The translations under genes were made by a program, and so were the position numbers. DNA of 6,032 nt from YA12-FULL-51-18 sp041665305. GTDB lineage: Bacteria > Elusimicrobiota > Elusimicrobia > Elusimicrobiales > UBA9959. The notes below the pieces were generated by a model. That model did not search any database. It saw only the letters and a program-made list of their open reading frames with translations, and was not told the DNA's origin. Of this stretch, positions 1 through 5,868 are shown in pieces; position 1 is the stretch's first letter; the number at the start of each line of letters is the position of its first letter. The DNA lies in NCBI GenBank assembly GCA_041665305.1, contig JBAYJD010000084.1, positions 1 to 6,032 of the forward strand, written 5' to 3'.

Positions 1-115
1 CCGGACCTCTTAAGGAAGTCGGTCCGGTGCTCCACGAGGGGAACTATGTTCCCCTTCGTCGCTCGTTTTTCGCGCCATTATAGGCGCGAACACTCGCTGA
101 TCCCTTCTAAACGGT
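1..115. repeat. Cluster of three short inverted repeats, no convincing gene
   Basis: This stretch holds three perfect stems. CCGGACC at 1-7 pairs with GGTCCGG at 21-27. AGGGGAAC at 37-44 pairs with GTTCCCCT at 48-55 across a 3-base loop. TTCGCGCC at 69-76 pairs with GGCGCGAA at 83-90 across the loop ATTATA. A fourth stem at 116-140 is listed separately as a likely terminator. Plus-strand frame 1 stays open from the window edge to a TAA at 157-159, but the peptide resembles no family I know, so I do not call a gene. The region may be structured RNA, a repeated intergenic element, or remnants flanking a gene outside the window. Confidence 0.5.
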
Positions 116-140
116 CCCCGCGCGATACACATGCGCGGGG
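116..140 (-). terminator. Hairpin downstream of serC, probable terminator
   Basis: CCCCGCGC at 116-123 pairs perfectly with GCGCGGGG at 133-140 across a 9-base loop, starting 16 bases beyond the serC stop codon. Read in the serC direction, the stem is followed only by ACCGTTTAGA, so the usual run of T is weak. Position and stem strength favour a terminator, but mRNA 3'-end protection is equally possible. Confidence 0.45.
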
Positions 141-155
141 CGGATTGCCGCTCTC

Positions 156-1337
156 TTAAGAAGCGGCTTTCATCGCGGCGTATTCTTTTGAAACGGCGTC
201 ATAAGCCCAGTCCAGCCAGTGGGTAAGGGCTTCGATGTCGGAGGATTCCACGGTGGCGCCGCACCATACGCGCAGGCCCGCGGGCGCTTTGCCGTAGGAA
301 TTGATATCGTAGGCCACACCCTCTTTGTCCAGCAGGGAAGTTATCTTCTTGGCGGCCTTCGTCTTGTCCTCGTCGGACAGTTTTTGGAACCACGCGGCTT
401 TGATCTTGAAGCAGACGGAGGTATTGGAACGGATCTCTTTGGACTCCGCCAGAAAGTCTATCCAGTCGGACTTCGCGACCCAGCGCTCAAAAGCGGCCAG
501 GTTGGCGTTGGACCGCTTGACCAGGGCGGGAGCTCCGCCTATGGACTCCGCCCATTTCAGCGCGTCTATCGCGTCCTCCACGCATAGCAGCGACGGGGTA
601 TTGACCGTATTGTACTCAAGCTCGCCCGGCTTCAGCTTGCCTTCCAAGGCAAGCCTGAAAAGCTTGGGCACGGGCCAGGCGGCTTTCGGTTCGTTCTCTT
701 CCATCCGCTTGACGGCCCTGGGCGACAGGATAATGACGCCGTGCGCGGCCTCGCCGCCCAGCACTTTCTGCCAGGAGAAGGTGATGACATCGAGCTTGGC
801 GTAATCCATCTCCATGGCGAAAATGCCGGAGGTGGCGTCGCAGATGGTAAGCCCTTCCCTGTCGGAGCGGATCCACTTAAGATCGGGAACCTTGACCCCG
901 GAGGTGGTGCCGTTCATCGTAAAAATAACATCATGGGAAAAATCCGCTTTGCCCAGGTCCGGAAGTCTGCCGTAATCCGCTTTATATTCGTTCACGTTCG
1001 ACAGTTTAAGATGTTTTACCGCGTCCGTCATCCAGCCTTTGCCGAAGGATTCCCAGCCGAAAATATCCACGGGGCGCGGACCAAGCAGGGTCCACATGGC
1101 CAGTTCCACGGCGCCGGTGTCGGAGCCGGCCACCACGCCTATGCGGTAATCGGCGGGAAGACCCAGGACTTTCTTCATCCGGTCGGAAACTTCCTGCAAC
1201 CTGGCTTTGCCTTCTTTGGAGCGGTGGGACCTGCCGACCAGCGCGTTCTTCAGCGCGTCCACGGTCCAGCCGGGCCGCTTGGCGCAGGGGCCCGAAGAAA
1301 AATTAGGGCATTTGGTCTTCACGGTAGGTTTCTGCAT
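156..1337 (-). CDS. serC: Phosphoserine aminotransferase (SerC, Methanosarcina/alphaproteobacterial type)
   Basis: This 393-residue cytoplasmic enzyme should convert 3-phosphohydroxypyruvate and glutamate to phosphoserine and 2-oxoglutarate, the second step of serine synthesis from 3-phosphoglycerate. It is a fold-type I PLP enzyme. FSSGPCAKRPGW (13-24) and GRSHRS (35-40) are typical of the SerC N-terminus. NGTTSGV (142-148) and CDATSG (166-171) line the cofactor site, with D167 the likely partner of the pyridine nitrogen. K191 in FSWQKVLGGEAAHG is the expected Schiff-base lysine. The sequence resembles the Methanosarcina/alphaproteobacterial subgroup more than the E. coli type, and the length is normal for that group. 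The ATG at 1337 is preceded 7 bases upstream by AAGGAG (plus 1345-1350), which fixes the start. No serA or serB lies beside it. It diverges from the gene at 1552 and is probably transcribed alone. The family call is firm; the subgroup is from memory of the sequence pattern. Confidence 0.93.
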   Translation of the reverse strand: MQKPTVKTKCPNFSSGPCAKRPGWTVDALKNALVGRSHRSKEGKARLQEVSDRMKKVLGLPADYRIGVVAGSDTGAVELAMWTLLGPRPVDIFGWESFGKGWMTDAVKHLKLSNVNEYKADYGRLPDLGKADFSHDVIFTMNGTTSGVKVPDLKWIRSDREGLTICDATSGIFAMEMDYAKLDVITFSWQKVLGGEAAHGVIILSPRAVKRMEENEPKAAWPVPKLFRLALEGKLKPGELEYNTVNTPSLLCVEDAIDALKWAESIGGAPALVKRSNANLAAFERWVAKSDWIDFLAESKEIRSNTSVCFKIKAAWFQKLSDEDKTKAAKKITSLLDKEGVAYDINSYGKAPAGLRVWCGATVESSDIEALTHWLDWAYDAVSKEYAAMKAAS

Positions 1338-1385
1338 TTACATTCTCCTTATCTCTTTCGTGGTATTTGTATCCCTGACCGGAAC

Positions 1386-1424
1386 AAAAAATGGTCTGCG
1401 GCGTGCGGAGAACTCCGCCAGCCG
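1386..1424 (-). promoter_or_regulatory. Leader hairpin plus T-run upstream of serC
   Basis: In the serC direction, CGGC-TG-GCGGAG-TT-CTCCGC-AC-GCCG folds as a 6-bp inner stem and a 4-bp outer stem separated by a 2x2 internal loop (plus 1399-1424). A run of six T follows 7 bases later (plus 1386-1391). It would lie in the serC 5' leader if the promoter at 1437-1466 is used. It could be an attenuator-like element, or a dyad operator (arms 1405-1410 and 1413-1418) serving the divergent pair. The gap before the T-run makes it a poor intrinsic terminator. Confidence 0.3.
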
Positions 1425-1436
1425 TCTTATCGGTTA

Positions 1437-1466
1437 ATTTTAACTTTTTATCCTCCCCGCTGACAA
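1437..1466 (-). promoter_or_regulatory. Sigma70-like promoter for serC
   Basis: On the minus strand, TTGTCA (plus 1461-1466, five of six matches to TTGACA) is followed after 18 bases by TAAAAT (plus 1437-1442, five of six matches to TATAAT). Transcription would start near 1430, leaving a leader of about 90 bases before serC that contains the hairpin at 1399-1424. No better pair was seen closer to the gene. Confidence 0.5.
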
Positions 1467-1503
1467 TCCCACGGATCATCGCGCTCGGCCCAGGCCTGTA
1501 ATT

Positions 1504-1512
1504 TGGTATACT
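1504..1512 (+). promoter_or_regulatory. Extended -10 promoter for the exported repeat protein
   Basis: TGG-TATACT matches the extended -10 pattern TGn-TATAAT with one mismatch in the hexamer. No good -35 box stands 16-18 bases upstream, which extended -10 promoters can tolerate. A start near 1519 would give a leader of about 33 bases that includes the ribosome binding site at 1539-1544. Confidence 0.4.
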
Positions 1513-1538
1513 TTTTCAATTGTGATGCAACATATAAT

Positions 1539-1544
1539 GGAGGG
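1539..1544 (+). promoter_or_regulatory. Shine-Dalgarno site for the gene at 1552
   Basis: GGAGGG ends 7 bases before the ATG at 1552 and is a near-ideal Shine-Dalgarno sequence. It selects this ATG, which also places the signal peptide exactly at the N-terminus. Confidence 0.8.
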
Positions 1545-1551
1545 AAAATAA

Positions 1552-2190
1552 ATGAAAAGCGTTATCCTGGCGTTGACAGTGGCTGTATGCGGTTCCAATT
1601 TTCCGGCGGCGGCGGAACTGGAGGACATTAAAGCGGCCGCAGGCGCCGCTTTGACGATCAATGCGTCAGAAGCGGCCAAGACCGCCGGCGTTCTGCCCGC
1701 GCCCGTGTTTAGAGCCGTTGAATTGACGGAACCGGACAAAGCGGCCGCTTTCCAGGCCTCCTGCAGCTGGAATTCCCCGAACGGCAACGGTTTCACCGCT
1801 CTTAAACAGTTGGGCGTCCGCAAAGACGCCGAAGAAAAAGCCATAGCCAAATGCCAGGCCGAAGGGCTGCTGGGCTGCGTCGCCATCGGCTCAAACATCG
1901 ACTCATGCAACGCCTACAATTGCGGCGCCACGGGCAGGGCGTTATCGCTTATCCCGGTGGCCGGGGCCCCGGTGTTCTCGGCGTCCTCGGATTGGAACTC
2001 CGGAGACGGCAAGGGGTTCGGCGCCCTTGAGCAACTCGGCATCCGCAAGGACGCTGAAGAAAAAGCCCTAGCCAAATGCCAGGCCGAAGGGCTGCTGGGC
2101 TGCGTCGCCATCGGCTCGAACATCGACTCATGCAACGCCTACAATTGCGGCGCCACGGGGAGAGCGCAATTGCAGACCAACCCGAAATAA
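1552..2190 (+). CDS. Exported protein with two tandem cysteine-rich modules, function unknown
   Basis: The product has 212 residues and I do not recognise its family with confidence. Residues 1-21 look like a Sec signal peptide: K2, a hydrophobic core VILALTVAV, and likely cleavage after PAAA before E22. C13 is not in a good lipobox, since V rather than A or G precedes it. An Ala-rich linker (about 22-66) leads to module 1 (67-130) and module 2 (142-205), joined by a short linker. Each module runs W-N-S...G-x-G-F-x-A-L, then R-K-D-A-E-E-K-A, then four cysteines in the pattern KC, GC, SCNAYNC, ending GATGRA. Module 1 has an extra cysteine (C71) where module 2 has S146. The helix-then-cysteine layout loosely recalls small secreted DUF4189-type domains, but I would not assign it there. 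Disulfide-bonded modules outside the cytoplasm are the natural reading. It has its own promoter, ribosome binding site and terminator, so it is probably monocistronic. Confidence 0.85.
   Translation: MKSVILALTVAVCGSNFPAAAELEDIKAAAGAALTINASEAAKTAGVLPAPVFRAVELTEPDKAAAFQASCSWNSPNGNGFTALKQLGVRKDAEEKAIAKCQAEGLLGCVAIGSNIDSCNAYNCGATGRALSLIPVAGAPVFSASSDWNSGDGKGFGALEQLGIRKDAEEKALAKCQAEGLLGCVAIGSNIDSCNAYNCGATGRAQLQTNPK
1750..1941 (+). repeat. Tandem module, copy 1
   Basis: This is the first copy of a 192-bp in-frame repeat, encoding residues 67-130. It is offset by 225 bases (75 codons) from the second copy. By hand alignment its first 96 bases differ from copy 2 at 27 positions, while its last 96 bases (1846-1941) differ at only 3, all synonymous. 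Confidence 0.9.
1975..2166 (+). repeat. Tandem module, copy 2
   Basis: This is the second copy of the 192-bp module, encoding residues 142-205. It lacks the extra cysteine of copy 1. The nearly identical half is 2071-2166, covering the four-cysteine segment. Confidence 0.9.
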
Positions 2191-2219
2191 ACCGCCGCGG
2201 CAGACGGCGGGCACGGCCA

Positions 2220-2257
2220 GGCCCCGGCGGCAGAGCTGCCGCCGGGGCCGTTTTTTT
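2220..2257 (+). terminator. Strong intrinsic terminator after the repeat-protein gene
   Basis: GGCCCCGGCGGCAG at 2220-2233 pairs perfectly with CTGCCGCCGGGGCC at 2236-2249, followed after one G by seven T (2251-2257). It begins 29 bases beyond the stop codon at 2188-2190. It should insulate the large gene at 2278 from upstream transcription, so that gene needs its own promoter. Confidence 0.93.
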
Positions 2258-2263
2258 ACTTTG

Positions 2264-2269
2264 TATAAT
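2264..2269 (+). promoter_or_regulatory. -10 box placed for a leaderless transcript
   Basis: A perfect TATAAT lies 8 bases before the ATG at 2278. Transcription normally starts 6-8 bases past the -10 box, so the mRNA could begin at or within two bases of the ATG. There is no Shine-Dalgarno between the two. No good -35 box is visible, because that position falls inside the terminator stem. Confidence 0.5.
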
Positions 2270-2277
2270 ATCCCCAT

Positions 2278-5232
2278 ATGCTGACCCAGCGCATCGCGGA
2301 TTACGAGACCGAGTTCGGCGGCTTCGAAAAGCTCATGCCCCACAGGATCAAGAACATCCTGATGGTGGCCTCCCTTTACGACTCTTTCCTGCTGGCCGAC
2401 GACGAACGCCTTAACGAAGCCCTATTCAGCGAGCTCCTGGATAACACCGTGCGCTCCGCCCCCAAGATCACCCGCGTCTCCACCGCCGACCAGGCCGTAG
2501 AGCGCCTCCTGCTGGGCCCGTTCGACCTGGTCATAGCGATGATCCAGATAGGCGACACCGATATGGATAATTTCGTCGCCGGGCTTAAAAGAACCCACCC
2601 CGGGCTTCCGATCGTGCTTCTTTCCTTCAACATGCAGGATGTAGTGAACATCTCCGACCTCACGCGCTCGCAGGTGAACGGCGTCTTCCTGTGGAACGGC
2701 GATACCCGCATCTTCTCCGCCATCATAAACCTGCTGGAAGACGAAATGAATTTTTCGCACGATTCCAAGGTCGGGGTGCAGGCCGTCCTGCTGGTGGAGG
2801 ACAACATCAAGTTCTACTCCTCCTACCTGCCCATCATTTATTCCGAACTGATGAAGCAGACGCAGATCGTCATGGCCGAAGAGCTCAACCCCTCCAAAAA
2901 AATGCTGCGCCTGAAAGCCAGGCCCAAGGTGCTCTTCTGCAACAATTTCGACAAGGCCTGGGAGATCTACTCCAAGTACAAAGCGAACCTGCTCGGCGTC
3001 ATAAGCGACATCGAATACCCCATGGCCGGGAAATGCGAGCCGGAAGCCGGCCTGCTCCTTTCAAAAAAAATAAAGACCGAGGACCCCGACATGCCGGTCC
3101 TTTTACAGTCCTCCAACAGCAAGTTCGCGCTCCGGGCGCAGGGCCTTGGTGCCTCTTTCATGAACAAGGCCGCGTCCGACCTGTCGAAACAGCTGCGCAA
3201 CTTTATCGTCAGGTATTTCGGCTTCGGCGACTTCGTTTTCACCGACAAGAACGGGCTTGAACTGGCCAGGGCCGCAGATCTGCACACCATGCTCAAACTC
3301 CTGAAGACCGTCCCGATAGACTCCATCCTTTACCACGCTGGCCGCAACCACTTCTCCAAATGGCTGTTCGCCAGGACGGAATTTGAGACCGCCTACAACA
3401 TCCGCCCCAAGAGGATCTCCGAATTCAAGGACTCGGAAGCCCTGCGCAAGTACCTCATCGAAACCCTTTACCAGTTCATCTACAAGACCCAGCTGGGCAC
3501 CGTGCTCAGGTTCGACCGGAAACTGTTCGACAACAGCACCCCGTTCGTAAAAATAGGGTCCGGCGGCATAGGCGGCAAGGCCCGGGGGCTCGCCTTCGTG
3601 GACTTCCTGCTGAGCCGCAGCGACCTGGCAGATCGTTTCCCCGGTGTTTTCATCACCGTGCCCAACACCATAGTCCTTGCCACCGATGTTTTTGATTTTT
3701 TCCTTGAACAGAACAATCTGGACGCCGCGATCAACGAACACTATTCCGGCGAGCGCATAGCCGACATCTTCCTGAAAGCCAGGCTGCCGGACTATGTGAG
3801 GCAGGACCTTCGCGCCATAGTGGAAAAGCTGGACGGCCCCCTCGCGGTGAGGTCCTCCTCGCTGCTTGAGGATTCAAAGACCCAGCCTTTCGCCGGCATT
3901 TACAAGACCTACATGCTGGCCAACAACAACCCCGATCCCGAACTCCGGCTGCAGGAACTTGAAAAAGCGGTAAAATTCGTCTACGCCTCCACATTTTCCA
4001 ACGAGGCCAAGGCCTACCGCAAACTCACCCCCCACCTGCCGGACGAGGAAAAAATGGCCGTGGTCATACAAAAAGTGGTGGGCCGCGCCTACGCCGGCGG
4101 CGCGCGTTTTTACCCGGTCTTCTCCGGGGTGGTCCAATCCTATAACTATTACCCCGTGCCGCCGCTTTCGAGCGAAGACCCCATCGCCCACATCGGCATG
4201 GGCCTGGGCAAAACCATCGTGGAAGGGCTTACCGCGCTGCGCTTCTCCCCCAGCCACCCGCGAAATCTCCACCAGTTCTCCACCATAGACGATTTCTTCA
4301 GCAATTCGCAAAAGAATTTTATCGCGCTGGATGTCTCAGGCGCCGAAATAAAACCGCTGACCTACGATAAAGAGCCGGACCTGAAGCCGGTGGAAATAGA
4401 GGCCGCCGAAGCGGACGGCACGCTGGAGCTTGTGGCCTCCTCCTATTCGGCGGAAGACGACATCATCACGGATTCCATCTCCAGGCCGGGCGAGCGCCTG
4501 GTCACCTTCGCCCCCATCCTCAAGAACGAACTTATCCCCCTTTCGGAAATCCTCACAAGCCTGTCCAGGCTCGGCCGCGAAGCCATGGGCGCCAATATCG
4601 AAATAGAGTTCGCCGCCTCTTTCGATCCGGAAAGCCGCGGCGTGGAATTCAACATCTTACAGATGCGCCCCATGGTTTCCAGAAGCGTGGTAAAAAAGGT
4701 GAAGTTCGAGGATCTTATCTCGGCTGACATAGTCTGCTCAAGCCTGTCCACGCTCGGCAACGGCTACATAAACGACATCTCGGACCTTGTCTTCGTAAAG
4801 CCGGAAACCTTCACCAGCCTGAAGACCCGCGAGATCGCCGCCGAGATAGGCGAATTGAACCTGAAGCTGAAGAACGAAGGCAGATATTGCATGATCATAG
4901 GCCCCGGCCGCTGGGGCTCAAGCGACCCGTTCCTGGGCATTCCCGTGAAATGGAACCACATCTCCCACGCCAAAGTCATAATCGAAGCCGCTTACGGAGG
5001 TTTTTCCGCCGACCCCTCGTACGGCACGCACTTTTTCCATAACCTGACCTCTCTGGGCATAGGCTACCTGACCGTCAACCCCGAAAAGAACGAAGGGATG
5101 ATCGACTGGAACTGGCTGAACAGCCGGCCCGTGCTGGCCGACCTGAATTTTGTGCGCCACATAAGATTGGAGCATCCGCTGGACATCCGCATAGACGGTT
5201 CCACCGGCAAAGGAATAATCGCCCACAACTGA
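2278..5232 (+). CDS. Two receiver-like domains fused to a PEP/pyruvate-binding (PPDK N-terminal type) ATP-grasp region
   Basis: This 984-residue cytoplasmic protein joins two-component signalling to an ATP-grasp fold. Residues about 24-155 look like a receiver that has lost its acidic pocket: M88 stands where the phosphoacceptor Asp should be and W139 where the Lys should be. Residues about 168-312 form a second receiver with all key positions: E174/D175, phosphoacceptor D244 in ISDIEYP, S278 and K297. A helical linker leads to the PPDK/PEP-synthase N-terminal region: GSGGIGGKARGL (427-438), AVRSSSLLED (523-532), AVVIQKVVG (594-602), GMGLGKT (640-646), and E777 with LQMRP (794-798), which resemble the PPDK ATP-site Glu, Gln and Arg. 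The C-terminal block RYCMIIGPGRWGSSDPF (869-885) seems characteristic of this fusion family. The phosphohistidine swivelling domain and the PEP/pyruvate barrel are absent, so it cannot be a complete PEP synthase. I infer phosphorylation-controlled phosphotransfer or nucleotide sensing through a partner; the substrate is unknown. ATG 2278 is favoured because the segment around FEKLMPHR looks like part of the domain; ATG 2335 is the alternative. Confidence 0.88.
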   Translation: MLTQRIADYETEFGGFEKLMPHRIKNILMVASLYDSFLLADDERLNEALFSELLDNTVRSAPKITRVSTADQAVERLLLGPFDLVIAMIQIGDTDMDNFVAGLKRTHPGLPIVLLSFNMQDVVNISDLTRSQVNGVFLWNGDTRIFSAIINLLEDEMNFSHDSKVGVQAVLLVEDNIKFYSSYLPIIYSELMKQTQIVMAEELNPSKKMLRLKARPKVLFCNNFDKAWEIYSKYKANLLGVISDIEYPMAGKCEPEAGLLLSKKIKTEDPDMPVLLQSSNSKFALRAQGLGASFMNKAASDLSKQLRNFIVRYFGFGDFVFTDKNGLELARAADLHTMLKLLKTVPIDSILYHAGRNHFSKWLFARTEFETAYNIRPKRISEFKDSEALRKYLIETLYQFIYKTQLGTVLRFDRKLFDNSTPFVKIGSGGIGGKARGLAFVDFLLSRSDLADRFPGVFITVPNTIVLATDVFDFFLEQNNLDAAINEHYSGERIADIFLKARLPDYVRQDLRAIVEKLDGPLAVRSSSLLEDSKTQPFAGIYKTYMLANNNPDPELRLQELEKAVKFVYASTFSNEAKAYRKLTPHLPDEEKMAVVIQKVVGRAYAGGARFYPVFSGVVQSYNYYPVPPLSSEDPIAHIGMGLGKTIVEGLTALRFSPSHPRNLHQFSTIDDFFSNSQKNFIALDVSGAEIKPLTYDKEPDLKPVEIEAAEADGTLELVASSYSAEDDIITDSISRPGERLVTFAPILKNELIPLSEILTSLSRLGREAMGANIEIEFAASFDPESRGVEFNILQMRPMVSRSVVKKVKFEDLISADIVCSSLSTLGNGYINDISDLVFVKPETFTSLKTREIAAEIGELNLKLKNEGRYCMIIGPGRWGSSDPFLGIPVKWNHISHAKVIIEAAYGGFSADPSYGTHFFHNLTSLGIGYLTVNPEKNEGMIDWNWLNSRPVLADLNFVRHIRLEHPLDIRIDGSTGKGIIAHN

Positions 5233-5236
5233 TTCC

Positions 5237-5278
5237 GTGACATAATACCTATTTCTTCGGAAATAGGTATTATGTCAC
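5237..5278. repeat. Perfect 19-bp inverted repeat with TTCG loop between convergent genes
   Basis: The arms 5237-5255 and 5260-5278 are perfectly complementary and close on C(TTCG)G, the very stable UUCG tetraloop when transcribed. It starts 4 bases after the stop codon of the large gene and ends 20 bases before the end of the DUF1566 gene, so both transcripts would carry it. Neither side has a T-run. It probably acts as a bidirectional 3'-end structure. The arms are AT-rich against GC-rich surroundings, so a small inserted repeat is also possible. Confidence 0.8.
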
Positions 5279-5298
5279 CAAAACCAATATCACCGGAA

Positions 5299-5868
5299 TC
5301 ACTGGCCGCCGCGCACGCAGCGCACATATAATGTGTTGGCCTTCGAACCACCATACATACGACCGCATGGATCGGAGGTGATGCTGAACATCACGACCTC
5401 CGCGTTATTGGTTGAGGTCGGATCTGTTGTTGATGACCAATACCCATTCGCTTCAGTCCCCGGAAAAGCCGCACCGTTGACACAAGGCTCGCCAGGCAGG
5501 CCGTAGTCCACTATACTCACCAACTCCCTCACATTCGGCAGGCGCCAATCCTTGTAACCGGCATACCCGGAACCACTATTCATACCTACAGCACAACTGG
5601 TCAGCGCTACAGCCCAGGTCCTACCAAAATGATCGGTTCCCCCCCTGGCCCACATAAGGCCCGTCACATTATCCGTTGTGGTGCCGTTGCCGTTATCTGT
5701 GTAACTGGGCGAAGAAATAACCGGCTGGTAATAAGAATCGTCGCCAGTACCGGAGTGGTAAACCGGCCTAGTCGAAGTATCCGGTAGACGGTATACCCCG
5801 TAACAATTCATGCCGGAATTGAAAGCGTGTATTGACTGTCCGTACGCCGCCCCAGCGATCGAAAACAT
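5299..5868 (-). CDS. DUF1566 / Lcl C-terminal domain protein, exported, 5' end uncertain
   Basis: From ATG 5868 the product has 189 residues. It carries the hallmarks of DUF1566 (Lcl_C): YTDNGNGTTTDNVTGLMW (56-73), YKDWRLPNVREL (105-116), GYWSST (142-147) and LYVRCVRGG (180-188) close to the C-terminus. These domains occur in surface or secreted proteins, often as many paralogues per genome; the molecular role is generally unknown. Cysteines at 22, 92, 129, 168 and 184 suit an extracellular fold. Residues 1-10 (MFSIAGAAYG) look like only the end of a signal peptide, with cleavage before Q11. The in-frame codons upstream, with no ATG, GTG or TTG, would add an Arg and a hydrophobic stretch (SRNLVIYSFC) that completes it. 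No Shine-Dalgarno precedes 5868. The real start may be a rare codon such as ATT near 5904, or the 5' end may be damaged. Codon use is more A/T-ending than in the neighbouring genes, which may reflect transfer. Confidence 0.82.
   Translation of the reverse strand: MFSIAGAAYGQSIHAFNSGMNCYGVYRLPDTSTRPVYHSGTGDDSYYQPVISSPSYTDNGNGTTTDNVTGLMWARGGTDHFGRTWAVALTSCAVGMNSGSGYAGYKDWRLPNVRELVSIVDYGLPGEPCVNGAAFPGTEANGYWSSTTDPTSTNNAEVVMFSITSDPCGRMYGGSKANTLYVRCVRGGQ

Noticed and set aside
1..159. Plus-strand reading frame open from the window edge to a TAA at 157-159
   Set aside because: The 52-codon peptide is rich in Arg and Ser, resembles no family I know, and runs through four perfect hairpins. Openness by chance in GC-rich DNA is more likely.
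741..1463. Long plus-strand reading frame (240 codons) across serC
   Set aside because: It lies mostly antisense to a confidently identified aminotransferase and gives a low-complexity Gly/Arg/His-rich product with no domain. It is a shadow of the GC-rich codon pattern.
1533..1538. TATAAT just before the exported-protein gene as its -10 box
   Set aside because: A transcript starting from it would begin after the excellent Shine-Dalgarno at 1539-1544, making that site useless. TGG-TATACT at 1504-1512 fits better.
1552..1614. Lipoprotein signal with C13 of the exported protein as the lipidated cysteine
   Set aside because: The residues before the cysteine are V-A-V, with no Leu at -3 and no Ala/Gly at -1, while a normal cleavage site PAAA follows a few residues later.
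3103..4311. Long minus-strand reading frames inside the large fusion gene
   Set aside because: They are antisense to conserved receiver and ATP-grasp motifs, lack recognisable domains, and follow from the C/G-ending codon bias of the real gene.
2278..5232. Complete phosphoenolpyruvate synthase (ppsA) or pyruvate phosphate dikinase
   Set aside because: Only the nucleotide-binding region is recognisable. The phosphohistidine signature and the PEP/pyruvate barrel are missing, and the N-terminal third is receiver-like.
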